In this document: positions 29,881 through 38,181 of the stretch, in pieces
Position numbering within the stretch: the first letter of the stretch is position 1
How the letters are laid out: each line of letters begins with the position of its first letter
Assembly: GCF_030547425.1 (NCBI RefSeq)
Contig: NZ_JAUORH010000005.1
Span: forward strand, 62,001 to 126,000
DNA length: 64,000 nucleotides
Source of the DNA: Tenacibaculum sp. 1_MG-2023
Lineage (GTDB): Bacteria; Bacteroidota; Bacteroidia; Flavobacteriales; Flavobacteriaceae
Reading direction: 5' to 3'
The notes under the pieces: model-generated
Told to the model about the DNA's origin: nothing
Seen by the model: the letters and a program-made list of their open reading frames with translations, nothing else
Databases searched by the model: none
Position numbers and translations under genes: made by a program

Positions 29881-29912
29881 CAGTAACTATATTAACCTTA
29901 AAACAAAAAACT

Positions 29913-31007
29913 ATGAAACAAAACATTTTAAAAGTAGGTACAGTAATGGGATTACTACTACTAATCGGAGTATTTTCAAGTTGCAACAACACAAAAAGCG
30001 ACAATAAAAATCAAGAACAGGGAAACATTACTACCACTGAAAAAACAATTGAAAAATCAGTTGTGGAATACAGAAATCCCGTAGTATTTATTACAGGAAA
30101 TGACAAAGGAAATAATCATTTTTATGACAGTGCCAGAGTATATTTTAAAGAAAAAAACTACGAAATAATTAATGGTAAGTATTCAGTAGAAGAAATTATT
30201 TCTTGGATGAACAAGAATGCTACTGAAAATCCTTACGGAGAAGTTCATATCGTAAATAACAACAATCCTTTCCGAGCAATGAATTTAGAAACTGTAGTTA
30301 ATGGAGATAAAGTAACCGCTGAAACGTTGCAAAAAACAATTACTAAAGGTGCATTACCCTCAGTAAAAAATGAAGCTATTACAGATGATACTAGAATTAT
30401 TTTTCACACCAATCAATTGGCTGAAAATACTGATTTAGTAAACACTTTAAAAAGTGCTTTTATAACCGAAAGTAAAATCCCTCAAGTAGTTGCATCACCA
30501 TACTACAATGTTTTTGGAGGTGAATTTTCAAACCATTATTTAGCACAACCGTACTATGTATTTTATCCAACAGCTAATTCACCTGGAAAAGTAGATTTAT
30601 CAAAAGAAATTGCTAAAAAATATCCAGAGGAAAAAGAAATTGCTTGGTATGATGCTTTAAACAATGAAAGAGAGCGTTATGTAGGAGAGCCTTATACTAT
30701 TCAGTATACCATTCCTGTAAATCTAGAATTAGATTATCATAACTCTGACAACGAAATTCCTCACTTTGTAATGCAAGAAGAAATCATGGATTTCATTGCT
30801 AGTGAAGAAGATTTAATGAAAGAAGTTGAGAAAACAACTATTCCTGTAGAGAAATTCAGATGGACGTATACTGTAAAAAACAGTCAGTTAATTATAAAAG
30901 GTAAATCTTCTGCTCTATGTGTTTTAAAACCTTTAACGAAACCTTATGGAGAGCTAGAACATGTAAAACCAGATACTAATAATAAACGTTTATACGCTAT
31001 GAAATAA
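29913..31007 (+). CDS. Hypothetical lipoprotein (364 aa)
   Basis: Lipoprotein signal peptide with lipobox FSSC at residues 21-24, then a low-complexity Asn/Lys/Thr linker. The mature part has alternating strand and helix segments (VVFITGNDKGNNHFYDSAR, YGEVHIVNNNNPF) that read like an alpha/beta fold, but no family is recognised. It lies upstream of a sensor kinase gene and downstream of the 71-residue protein. Probably anchored facing the periplasm or the surface. Confidence 0.7.
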   Translation: MKQNILKVGTVMGLLLLIGVFSSCNNTKSDNKNQEQGNITTTEKTIEKSVVEYRNPVVFITGNDKGNNHFYDSARVYFKEKNYEIINGKYSVEEIISWMNKNATENPYGEVHIVNNNNPFRAMNLETVVNGDKVTAETLQKTITKGALPSVKNEAITDDTRIIFHTNQLAENTDLVNTLKSAFITESKIPQVVASPYYNVFGGEFSNHYLAQPYYVFYPTANSPGKVDLSKEIAKKYPEEKEIAWYDALNNERERYVGEPYTIQYTIPVNLELDYHNSDNEIPHFVMQEEIMDFIASEEDLMKEVEKTTIPVEKFRWTYTVKNSQLIIKGKSSALCVLKPLTKPYGELEHVKPDTNNKRLYAMK

Positions 31008-31135
31008 CCAATAATTGTTGAACAAACTTCATTATAAATAGAAGAAAATTGAAATAATTACTTCTATTTATAATGAAGTTTAATTTAAGTATTTTTGCTA
31101 TAATGAAAACCCAATATCATATTACAAAAACAGCT

Positions 31136-33166
31136 ATGAGAAACAACTTTGTATTGAGTACTCAAAAACACTCTATACAAGATTTTGTTTTTTTATTACT
31201 AGGCTATTTTTTTTATGGTCTAATTAATATTTCTGCTCAAAACCAACCTTTAAAAACTTACACCAAAAATAATGGGTTACCTAGTTTACATATAAAAAGT
31301 GGTACTCAAGATAAAACTGGTTATATATGGTTAGCTTCCAATAACGGACTAATTCAATTTAATGGAAATGAGTTTACAACTTTTACTACAAAAAATGGAT
31401 TAATTTCTAACAACGTTAATACCATTTCTTCAAAAGAGAATACCATATTTATAGGTACTGATAAAGGTTTAAGCATAAAAAGTCATCATGGGTTTACTAA
31501 TTTTGAAGGCAACAATGTTAACTGCATTTTAACCGTTAAAAACCGTACTTTTTTAGGGACTAATAAAGGAATTGTTAGAGTTCGTGAAGACTACCTCTCG
31601 CCTCTTCGTACCAATTTTCAAATTGATTTAAATCAGATAAACGATATTATATTTGATGGAAAGTTTTACTGGATAGCTACCAATAAATCTTTGTGGAAAC
31701 TAGACAAACTCTTCAACCCCCAAATTTTAAAAAGAATTGATGTAAATAATTACACTTCTCTTTTAATTAACGAAAAAACTGTAATTGCAACCACTTACAA
31801 TAAAGGTCTTACGTTTATTAGAAACAACGAAATAGAAACACAAGCTATCACTGCGAAAAATGTTATTGAAATTAAAAAAATTAATAATCAATTTTGGGTT
31901 GTTTCAGAGGATGAGGGTATTGAAGTATTAGATATTAATTTTAACTTTGTTAGAAATATTAATAAATATAACACCTTAACCACCAATGAAATTACTAGTG
32001 CTTTTCAAGATAATGAAAATAACACATGGGTTTCTACAAAAGATAAAGGAGTTTACTTTATTAAAAGTGATAAATCAGTACAAAAAAAGCCAACTATTTC
32101 TTTTGAAAACATCCAGGTTGTTTTTACAACCTTAGATAGTATTAACATTAATAACTACAACAAAACCCTTCAGCTTCCTGCTAATAAAAACCATATTTCT
32201 TTTTCTTACAAAACTATAAACATTAATAACTCAAATAAATTAGAGTATCGCTATACACTCAACGATAAAAAAAGCCCTTGGAGTACTAAAAGTGCCATTG
32301 ATTTAGCTTATTTAGCTCCAGGAAACTACACCTTTTTAGCCCAATCAAGAATAGGAAAAACAAAAAGTGATCCTATTGAGTTTAGTTTTTTTATCGACAC
32401 ACCTATCTATAAGAAAAGCTGGGTCATTTGGTCTAGCGTTGGATTAGCCTGTTTAATTTTAACTCTCATTATTTGGTCATACATTCGAAGAATTCAAGCT
32501 AAGAATAAAACTAAAGTAGCCAAGCTAGAGCTGGAAAACTATTTAATATCACTAGAGCAAAAAGCATTACAATTACAGATGAATCCGCATTTTATTTTCA
32601 ATGTTTTAAACGGAATTAAGGCATTAGGTAATTCGGGTAAGTCGGCAGAATTAAATACTACCATTAGTAAGTTTGCCACACTTTTACGTGGTGTTTTACA
32701 CAACTCTAGACAAGAAGAAATTAGTTTAGCAGAAGAAATTACAACGTTGAAAAACTATATTGAACTGGAACAACAGATGAACTCAAACACCTTTGAGTAT
32801 TCTATAATTACAAACCTTACCATAGATTCTGAAGAAATTTTAATTCCGCCAATGCTTATACAACCTTTTGTTGAGAATAGTATAAAACATGGAATTTCTT
32901 CTGTAGAAAATGGAAAAATTGAGATTAATTTCTCTGCAAAGAAAGACCTTTTACATTGTGAAATAGTAGATAACGGGATTGGAGTTCATCAATCGAAAGA
33001 ACTAAAAAAAGTAAGCTCACATAAATCAGTAGCATTAAAAGTTACACAAGAGCGTATTCAAAACCTCTCAAAAAAGAGTACTATTTCTATTAATGAAATA
33101 TATAATGAAGAGAAAATAATAGGGACTAAAGTACTTTTTAAAATTCCTTTAAAAACTGATTTTTAA
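31136..33166 (+). CDS. LytS-type sensor histidine kinase with propeller/Y_Y_Y sensor
   Basis: 676 residues from the chosen start. Order: signal-anchor (about 17-35), repeats of the two-component-regulator propeller (GYIWLASNNGLIQFNG, NTWVSTKDKGVYF), a Y_Y_Y domain (LEYRYTLNDKKSPW...PGNYTF), one membrane helix (WVIWSSVGLACLILTLIIW), a coiled coil, and the His_kinase domain with H-box QMNPHFIFNVLN and N-box QPFVENSIKHG. The frame is open 21 codons further upstream; this start gives a normal signal anchor and follows a TATTTTTG element at 31090-31097. The LytTR regulator follows at 3 bp. Confidence 0.9.
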   Translation: MRNNFVLSTQKHSIQDFVFLLLGYFFYGLINISAQNQPLKTYTKNNGLPSLHIKSGTQDKTGYIWLASNNGLIQFNGNEFTTFTTKNGLISNNVNTISSKENTIFIGTDKGLSIKSHHGFTNFEGNNVNCILTVKNRTFLGTNKGIVRVREDYLSPLRTNFQIDLNQINDIIFDGKFYWIATNKSLWKLDKLFNPQILKRIDVNNYTSLLINEKTVIATTYNKGLTFIRNNEIETQAITAKNVIEIKKINNQFWVVSEDEGIEVLDINFNFVRNINKYNTLTTNEITSAFQDNENNTWVSTKDKGVYFIKSDKSVQKKPTISFENIQVVFTTLDSININNYNKTLQLPANKNHISFSYKTININNSNKLEYRYTLNDKKSPWSTKSAIDLAYLAPGNYTFLAQSRIGKTKSDPIEFSFFIDTPIYKKSWVIWSSVGLACLILTLIIWSYIRRIQAKNKTKVAKLELENYLISLEQKALQLQMNPHFIFNVLNGIKALGNSGKSAELNTTISKFATLLRGVLHNSRQEEISLAEEITTLKNYIELEQQMNSNTFEYSIITNLTIDSEEILIPPMLIQPFVENSIKHGISSVENGKIEINFSAKKDLLHCEIVDNGIGVHQSKELKKVSSHKSVALKVTQERIQNLSKKSTISINEIYNEEKIIGTKVLFKIPLKTDF

Positions 33167-33169
33167 AAC

Positions 33170-33919
33170 ATGACAAAACTTACTGCAATTTTAGTAGATG
33201 ACATGCCTACTGCTTTAAATATGTTGCAAAACGACCTTACTCAGTTTCATCCAGAAATTGAAATTATTGGCACTGCTAAAAGTGTGGTTGAGGCTTCAAA
33301 AGTTTTACGTAAACAACAACCAGATATTTTATTTTTAGATATCATGTTGGGTGACGGTACAGGTTTCGATGTTTTAGAAATTCACCCAAACCTATCTTCA
33401 AAAATTATTTTTGTTACAGCTAGTGACGAGTATGCTATTAAAGCTTTTAAGTTTGCTGCTATTGATTATGTACTAAAACCATATTCAAATGAAGACTTAA
33501 CAAATGCCATTAGTAAAGCAAAAAATCAAATTAAACCCGATAAAGAACAGTTAACAGTACTTCAACAATCCATTACAAAACCGAGTCAACGTCCTAAAAA
33601 GATATCATTAAACACTGCTAATAAGATAATGGTGGTAAATTTAGATGATATTGTCCGTTGTCAGTCAGATAATAATTACACTGAGTTTTTTATGAATGAT
33701 GGACAAAAAATATTGGTTGGAAAAACTCTAAAATACTTTGCTGACATGTTAAAAGAATTAGATTTCTTAAGAGTTCACCAAAGTCATCTAATTAATATTC
33801 AGTTTATTAAAGAATTTATAAAATCTGATGGTGGTTATTTAGTTTTAAAAAACAAAACAACGGTTCCTGTTTCAGTTCGTAAAAAAAATGAAGTTATTAG
33901 CGTTTTAGAAAAAATGTAA
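33170..33919 (+). CDS. LytTR-family response regulator
   Basis: 249 residues. The receiver domain (1-120) has the acid pocket LVDD, the phospho-acceptor in LFLDIMLGDG and the lysine in YVLKPY. The C-terminal LytTR DNA-binding domain starts near 150 (KISLNTANKIMVVNLDDIVRC) and ends with VSVRKKNEV. Partner of the kinase 3 bp upstream. Targets are unknown; the lipoprotein gene upstream is a candidate by position. Confidence 0.93.
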   Translation: MTKLTAILVDDMPTALNMLQNDLTQFHPEIEIIGTAKSVVEASKVLRKQQPDILFLDIMLGDGTGFDVLEIHPNLSSKIIFVTASDEYAIKAFKFAAIDYVLKPYSNEDLTNAISKAKNQIKPDKEQLTVLQQSITKPSQRPKKISLNTANKIMVVNLDDIVRCQSDNNYTEFFMNDGQKILVGKTLKYFADMLKELDFLRVHQSHLINIQFIKEFIKSDGGYLVLKNKTTVPVSVRKKNEVISVLEKM

Positions 33920-34014
33920 TTACCGTTTTTTTCCTATTTCCTCAGGTTTTTTAACACTTTTGTTAAAGTTTTATTAATTTTTTATTTACCTTAGTGTTTA
34001 TAAACTAAAAAAAT

Positions 34015-34572
34015 ATGGTTGCATTTAAACCGGAAAAAGGTAGGTTATTAATTGCTGAACCAGCAATTTTAAATGATAGTTCTTTTAAAAGAGCTATTGT
34101 TTTACTTACTGAGCATAATGAAAAAAGTTCAGTGGGTTTTATTTTAAACAGACCTTTAGACCACGTACTTAGCGATTTAGTTCCTGAGATAGACTGTGAT
34201 TTTACAGTATATCAAGGCGGACCAGTAGAACAGGATAATTTATATTTTATCCATAAAGTTCCACACTTGCTTCCTAATAGTATTGAAGTTGCAAACGGTA
34301 TTTACTGGGGGGGTGATTTTGACCTTTTAAAAGAGTTATTAAACAATAAACAGTTAAAGGCTGGTGATATTCGTTTCTTTTTAGGATATTCTGGTTGGGG
34401 AACAAGCCAACTGGAAGAAGAGTTATTAATGAATTCTTGGTTTATTGCAGAGAACGACTACGAAAATATTTTGACTACCAATGATCGAAATTTTTGGAAA
34501 GACAAGTTACTCCAACGAGGTGGAAAGTATAAAATTTGGGCTAATGCTCCTAGCGATATTCAAATGAACTAG
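34015..34572 (+). CDS. YqgE/AlgH family protein
   Basis: 185 residues of the UPF0301 family, with the typical start GRLLIAEPAILNDSSFKRAIVLLTEH, the GFILNRPL motif and a glycine-rich FLGYSGWGTSQLEEE segment. Function unresolved, though the family was first named for an alginate regulator. Stands alone and converges with the class IV aminotransferase. Confidence 0.92.
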   Translation: MVAFKPEKGRLLIAEPAILNDSSFKRAIVLLTEHNEKSSVGFILNRPLDHVLSDLVPEIDCDFTVYQGGPVEQDNLYFIHKVPHLLPNSIEVANGIYWGGDFDLLKELLNNKQLKAGDIRFFLGYSGWGTSQLEEELLMNSWFIAENDYENILTTNDRNFWKDKLLQRGGKYKIWANAPSDIQMN

Positions 34573-34578
34573 CCCTAG

Positions 34579-35409
34579 CTAGCTAGTTACTATTGCAAGC
34601 TTTAAGCTACTTTTTATTTTATTTGTTATCTCTGTTGAAAACTCTTTTTTACGATAATTGGTAACTGATTGAATTCCAACAATAGCGTTGGTTATAAAAA
34701 CTTCATCTGCTTTTTGAATTTCAAAAGGAGAAATAGTTGTTTCTTCTATTGTATATTCTGGATGTTTTTCTATAATTTCAATTACTTTTTTTCTGATAAT
34801 TCCTTTAATACAGCCTTCAGTTAAAGCAGGAGTTTTTATGACACCTCCTTTTATTATAAAAATATTTCCGTTAATAGATTCAACGACTCCTTTACGTTCA
34901 TTTAGCAAAATACAGTTATCTAAATCATTTTCTTCAGCAAAAACAGCAGCCAATGTATTCAACATTCTGTTTGTTGTTTTAATCGTTGAAAGTAATCCTG
35001 AATAATTATAAAAATCTTTAAAAACATCCATTCTATACACCTCTTTTTCTGTGTACTCTAATGGAGTTCCTTCAATAATATAATCTATCTCGTTTGTAAC
35101 GGGTGTATATAAACCACCATCTTTTCTAAAAACAGTTAATCGCACTCTATAAGTAGAAGATTTAGGTAATTCTTTTACTACTTTAAGAATTTCATCTTGT
35201 AAAAACTCAAGAGTAAACTCCATAGGTATCTTCATACGAAGCATTCGCATTGATGCCATTAACCTAAAATAGTGGTCTTCAACAAAAACAACTTTACCAT
35301 TTAATACTTTAATTGTTTCAAAAACAGCATCGCCATACTTAAACGCTCTATTCTTTGTCGAAATCTGTACTTCGTTATCAGAAATTAAAGTTCCATTAAA
35401 GTTTACCAT
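34579..35409 (-). CDS. Class IV aminotransferase (PabC/IlvE/D-amino-acid type)
   Basis: 276-residue PLP enzyme of fold type IV. The N-terminal domain has FKYGDAVFETIKV, the PLP lysine is expected in TIKTTNRMLNTLA (about residue 140) and the phosphate-binding part is GCIKGIIRKKV. The length suits 4-amino-4-deoxychorismate lyase or a branched-chain/D-amino-acid transaminase; sequence alone does not decide between them. No folate or branched-chain genes lie next to it. Confidence 0.88.
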   Translation of the reverse strand: MVNFNGTLISDNEVQISTKNRAFKYGDAVFETIKVLNGKVVFVEDHYFRLMASMRMLRMKIPMEFTLEFLQDEILKVVKELPKSSTYRVRLTVFRKDGGLYTPVTNEIDYIIEGTPLEYTEKEVYRMDVFKDFYNYSGLLSTIKTTNRMLNTLAAVFAEENDLDNCILLNERKGVVESINGNIFIIKGGVIKTPALTEGCIKGIIRKKVIEIIEKHPEYTIEETTISPFEIQKADEVFITNAIVGIQSVTNYRKKEFSTEITNKIKSSLKLAIVTS

Positions 35410-35460
35410 TTCTTAAAATTTTAATTGCAAACTTACAATTTAGGTGAATATTAGCCACAA

Positions 35461-35490
35461 AAAAACTCGACAAAATTGCCGAGTTTATCT
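35461..35490 (-). terminator. Terminator behind the START-like gene
   Basis: On the minus strand AAACTCG-GCAATTTTGT-CGAGTTTTTTT, 25 bp after the START-like gene stop codon. Confidence 0.7.
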
Positions 35491-35513
35491 TTTAGTTCTT
35501 TTCTCCTTGTGTA

Positions 35514-35897
35514 TTAAGCTCCTATTGTATGTTTCAATTCTTCTATTTGGTTTTGCCAAAGCATTTTTGCTTCTTCTGCATCATCTTCATCATCGGCAAA
35601 ATCTGTAACAATAACAGCAACATCTTTTGTTAATGGATCTACCTGTATTTTAAATTCAAAATAACTATCATCGCCTTCACTTTCAGTCCATTTAAACTTA
35701 ATGCGTTCATCTGTTTTCTTGGTAATAATCTTTGCCTCTTCTTCAGAATCATCCCAAATAAAAGTAATAAGCTTTCCTCGTGAATTTACTCTGTCTGCAA
35801 ACCATTCTTCTAAACCTGCTGGTGTTGCAAAATATTGATATAACATGCTTGGAGAAGCATGAATAGGAAACTCTAACTCAAATTTAACTTTGCTCAT
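35514..35897 (-). CDS. START-like (SRPBCC) domain protein
   Basis: 127 residues covering one SRPBCC fold: it begins KVKFELEFPIHASPSMLYQYFATPAGLEEWFAD, has the W-x-D pattern typical of the AHSA1/START-like group, and ends with the C-terminal helix AKMLWQNQIEELKHTIGA. These folds have a hydrophobic cavity; the ligand is unknown. Very acidic middle and C-terminal part. Single gene with its own terminator. Confidence 0.88.
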   Translation of the reverse strand: MSKVKFELEFPIHASPSMLYQYFATPAGLEEWFADRVNSRGKLITFIWDDSEEEAKIITKKTDERIKFKWTESEGDDSYFEFKIQVDPLTKDVAVIVTDFADDEDDAEEAKMLWQNQIEELKHTIGA

Positions 35898-35959
35898 TTA
35901 TTTTTTTCTTTAAGTGCCAATATATATAATTATTTTTTAAAAAAAAATTTAAATGTTTG

Positions 35960-35989
35960 TTGCCTAAAACTAAAAAGTAATTATATTTG
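35960..35989 (+). promoter_or_regulatory. Promoter of tRNA-Met
   Basis: TTG at 35960-35962, 19-bp spacer, TATATTTG at 35982-35989: a full match to the flavobacterial TTG-N17-23-TAnnTTTG promoter, 12 bp ahead of the tRNA. Confidence 0.8.
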
Positions 35990-36001
35990 CACCCGCAATC
36001 A

Positions 36002-36075
36002 GGCGAGGTAGCTCAGTTGGTTAGAGCGCAGGATTCATAACCCTGAGGTCGGCAGTTCAAATCTGCTCCTCGCTA
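36002..36075 (+). tRNA. tRNA-Met (CAT)
   Basis: Cloverleaf with acceptor GGCGAGG/CCTCGCT (closing G-U), D stem GCTC/GAGC, anticodon loop TTCATAA (CAT) and T arm GGCAG-TTCAAAT-CTGCT; CCA is not encoded. The anticodon stem lacks the three G-C pairs of initiator tRNA, so it is probably elongator Met. A CAT-anticodon tRNA-Ile2 cannot be fully excluded. Confidence 0.92.
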
Positions 36076-36076
36076 C

Positions 36077-36110
36077 AAAACCCAATTCATTAGATTTGGG
36101 TTTTTTTTAT
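36077..36110. terminator. Terminator after tRNA-Met
   Basis: AAAACCCAA...TTGGGTTTTTTTT hairpin directly after the tRNA. It can also serve the convergent acetyltransferase gene on the minus strand. Confidence 0.8.
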
Positions 36111-36112
36111 GC

Positions 36113-36544
36113 CTATATTCCCATATACATTTTAAAATGAGACCCTACTTTTTGTACCTCAAACTCCTCTCCTATTATTGTAAAGCCCAAACTTTCATAA
36201 AACCCTACTGCTTCTTTTCTTGCATTACACCATAAAATAGTAATATCCTTACCCTTTAAAACACTTTTAGCTTCTTCTATTAACATTCTCCCAGCTCCCA
36301 TTCCTCTAACTTCTGGTAACGTTGCCATTCCTCTTAATTGATATTGCTCTCCTTTAATAACATCAATTCTATTTTGTATAAAAGATGCTATACCTACCAA
36401 TTTATTGTTGTAAAAAGCTCCTAAGTGAAACGTACTTTCAAGTTTATCTTCTTTAAACTTGTAAGGTAAATCAATGTTGTTTCGTAAAACAGCTAATCGA
36501 ATATCATACGTTTCTTGAGCTGATATATTTTTTATTTTTATCAT
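36113..36544 (-). CDS. GNAT family N-acetyltransferase
   Basis: 143 residues; acetyl-CoA binding motif A is seen as LRGMATLPEVRGMGAGRMLIEEA and motif B as CNARKEAVGFYESLGF. Substrate unknown. Divergent from a second GNAT gene with 29 bp between start codons, so the two probably share a regulatory region. Confidence 0.88.
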   Translation of the reverse strand: MIKIKNISAQETYDIRLAVLRNNIDLPYKFKEDKLESTFHLGAFYNNKLVGIASFIQNRIDVIKGEQYQLRGMATLPEVRGMGAGRMLIEEAKSVLKGKDITILWCNARKEAVGFYESLGFTIIGEEFEVQKVGSHFKMYMGI

Positions 36545-36573
36545 CTGAAATTTCTTTAATCCAAAAATACAGA

Positions 36574-37020
36574 ATGAATATAAATTTTAACCTGATTAGC
36601 AAAGAAGATATCCTTACAATTCTTCCTCTTTTACGTAAAGCAAATACTACTACACCGCAAGATGTTTTAGAATCTCGAGTTTTAGAAATGGCTGAGTACT
36701 CAAACTATGAATGTGTAGGTGTTTTTGATGATGATAAGCTTATAGGTGTTTGTGGGCTTTGGTACAGTATGAGACACTATATTGGTAAAAGTGTAGAGCC
36801 AGACCATGTAATTATTGATGAAATTTATAGAGGCAACAACATTGGTAAACAACTTTTTAAATGGGTGTATAACTATACGAAGACTAAAGGTTGTGAAGCT
36901 GTTGAATTAAACACTTATACTGCTAACAGAAAGTCTCATAAATTTTATTATAACGAAGGCTTTGAAATATATGGTTTTCATTTTCTTAAAATTATAAGGA
37001 ATGAAAAATCTTTCTTCTAA
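36574..37020 (+). CDS. GNAT family N-acetyltransferase
   Basis: 148 residues with the acetyl-CoA motif IIDEIYRGNNIGKQLFKW and the motif AVELNTYTANRKSHKFYYNEGF. Distinct in sequence from its divergent neighbour. The split double-glycine peptide gene begins 111 bp downstream on the same strand, behind a weak hairpin with a T run, so it may or may not be read together with it. Substrate unknown. Confidence 0.88.
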   Translation: MNINFNLISKEDILTILPLLRKANTTTPQDVLESRVLEMAEYSNYECVGVFDDDKLIGVCGLWYSMRHYIGKSVEPDHVIIDEIYRGNNIGKQLFKWVYNYTKTKGCEAVELNTYTANRKSHKFYYNEGFEIYGFHFLKIIRNEKSFF

Positions 37021-37101
37021 GAGACTGAAAGAAAGTTTAAAATAAATAATATAAAACCTTACTTATATTACGGTTTTTTTCTAGTATTATATTTTAAATA
37101 C

Positions 37102-37157
37102 CCTAAGTTTGAGAAACTTAAAACTTTTATTATGGTAAGAAATATCTCAAACTTAGG
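37102..37157 (+). promoter_or_regulatory. 13-bp inverted repeat enclosing the peptide start codon
   Basis: CCTAAGTTTGAGA (37102-37114) and its perfect reverse complement TCTCAAACTTAGG (37145-37157) flank a 30-nt stretch that contains the ATG at 37132. In RNA this would be a hairpin with the start codon in the loop and leader codons 5-9 in the stem, a possible translational control. Confidence 0.65.
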
Positions 37158-37287
37158 AACTAGTTTAAACAAAAAGGAACAACGATCTATTAACGGTGGT
37201 AAAGCATAATGTTTATTACCTGACAATACCTGTTCTCGAATTTGGTTTGGTTGTACTGAACCGCAATGCCAGCCTCAACCTTTTTAA
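37132..37287 (+). pseudogene. Double-glycine leader peptide gene with in-frame stop before a four-Cys core
   Basis: The frame starts MVRNISNLGTSLNKKEQRSI followed by NGGKA, then TAA at 37207-37209. The pattern NLGxxLxKxEQxxIxGG is the double-glycine leader of flavobacterial bacteriocin-like peptides, cleaved and exported by peptidase-containing ABC transporters. The same frame continues after the TAA with 25 codons, CLLPDNTCSRIW then FGCTEPQCQPQPF, cysteine spacing C-x6-C-x6-C-x4-C, up to TAA at 37285-37287. A strong terminator follows. Leader and core are intact apart from the single stop codon, so this is a recent nonsense mutation, a sequencing error or a readthrough gene. No transporter or modifying enzyme is adjacent. 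Confidence 0.7.
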
Positions 37288-37292
37288 AAAAC

Positions 37293-37318
37293 TAAGCGGG
37301 TTCTCCCGCTTTTTTCTC
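37293..37318 (+). terminator. Terminator of the peptide gene
   Basis: AGCGGG-TTCT-CCCGCT stem followed by TTTTT, 6 bp after the second stop codon. Its presence suggests the gene is still a transcription unit. Confidence 0.88.
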
Positions 37319-37444
37319 CTCCTTTAATACTTCAACCTTAAAATCTATACTTTTTATTAGAGCTACAAATCAAAAAAAATATTTTTTTGGCTTATCCTTA
37401 CTTTTTTTTACGTCTTTTTATTCTTTTATTAATTAAATTATAGG

Positions 37445-37527
37445 TAAATTTGTAATACTTAAGAGACGTCTTAAGTTCTTTTTCATAGCAATTTTCCCAC
37501 TCAATCTTTTTGAGTGGGTTCTTTTTT
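37445..37527 (+). ncRNA. Candidate small RNA with two hairpins
   Basis: TAAATTTG (37445-37452) fits a -7 element without a clear -33 TTG. It is followed by a hairpin ACTTAAGA-GACG-TCTTAAGT (37457-37476) with a T run, and then a strong terminator CCCACTCA-ATCTTTT-TGAGTGGG (37496-37518) plus T tract. No convincing reading frame precedes the terminator, so a short untranslated RNA is the simplest reading. The rest of 37319-37986 holds another orphan hairpin (37873-37899) and AT-rich sequence with no gene I can support. Confidence 0.4.
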
Positions 37528-37917
37528 ATTCCTCATACTACAGTTTTACTTTATTCTATTTTTAATAATTTTGCTCACATGCATGAAATTATTATAGATA
37601 CATTATTCTTAATATTCTCTTTCTTTTTTATCAGAAAAGGTTCAAGTTTTCTTATAAGTAGATCAAAAAACTTCCATGAAAAATATAGAACAGCTTTAGC
37701 TGACAAAGACAGGTTTTTCAATTTTTTTTAACTATTTTTTAATATCTTTTCATGGGTTACTATCCTTTTAGTCTTTGTTATTTGGTTCAGATTTCTTACA
37801 TCTTAAAACCTATAATTTAAAAACACAACATGCAACCAATATTTCTTTTATTACTCTTGAGTTCTGAGTTTTGATTACCTTTTATTTCAAAAGGTGATTC
37901 GCTTAAAAATTGAACAT

Positions 37918-37952
37918 AAAAAAAGGCCATCTTTTCAGATAGCCTTTTTTAT
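37918..37952 (-). terminator. Terminator of the cold-shock gene
   Basis: AAAAAGGC...GCCTTTTTT hairpin with an internal ATCT/AGAT pairing, 35 bp past the cspA-type stop codon; A and T tracts make it bidirectional. Confidence 0.75.
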
Positions 37953-37986
37953 ATAGTTATGTATAGGTTATAAACTAACCACAACT

Positions 37987-38181
37987 TTAATCTACAATTT
38001 CTACATTAAAAGCGTTTAAGCCTTTTTTACCTTGTTCGGTATCGTAACGTACTTTATCATTCTCTCTAACGTCGTCAATTAACCCTGAGTTGTGTACAAA
38101 AATATCTTCTCCTGATTCTGATGATGTAATAAACCCAAATCCTTTTGAGCTGTTAAAAAATTTTACTGTGCCTTCTTGCAT
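37987..38181 (-). CDS. Cold-shock domain protein
   Basis: 64 residues, a single cold-shock domain with both RNA-binding motifs, KGFGFI (RNP1) and DIFVHNS (RNP2). It binds single-stranded RNA/DNA and prevents secondary structure. A TATCTTTG element on the minus strand at 38409-38402 would put transcription start about 215 nt ahead of the ATG, giving a long leader as seen in cold-shock mRNAs. Single gene with its own terminator. Confidence 0.93.
   Translation of the reverse strand: MQEGTVKFFNSSKGFGFITSSESGEDIFVHNSGLIDDVRENDKVRYDTEQGKKGLNAFNVEIVD

Noticed and set aside
31073..31135. Longer N-terminus of the sensor kinase
   Set aside because: It would place 45 residues before the signal anchor and cover a -7-like element; the start at 31136 gives a normal anchor, though 31103 also remains possible.
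37510..37731. Open frame of 73 codons (or 50 from the ATG at 37579)
   Set aside because: It begins inside a terminator hairpin with a TTG start, is dominated by Phe/Ile/Leu from AT-rich sequence, and resembles no family. A short real peptide from 37579 is possible but not supported.
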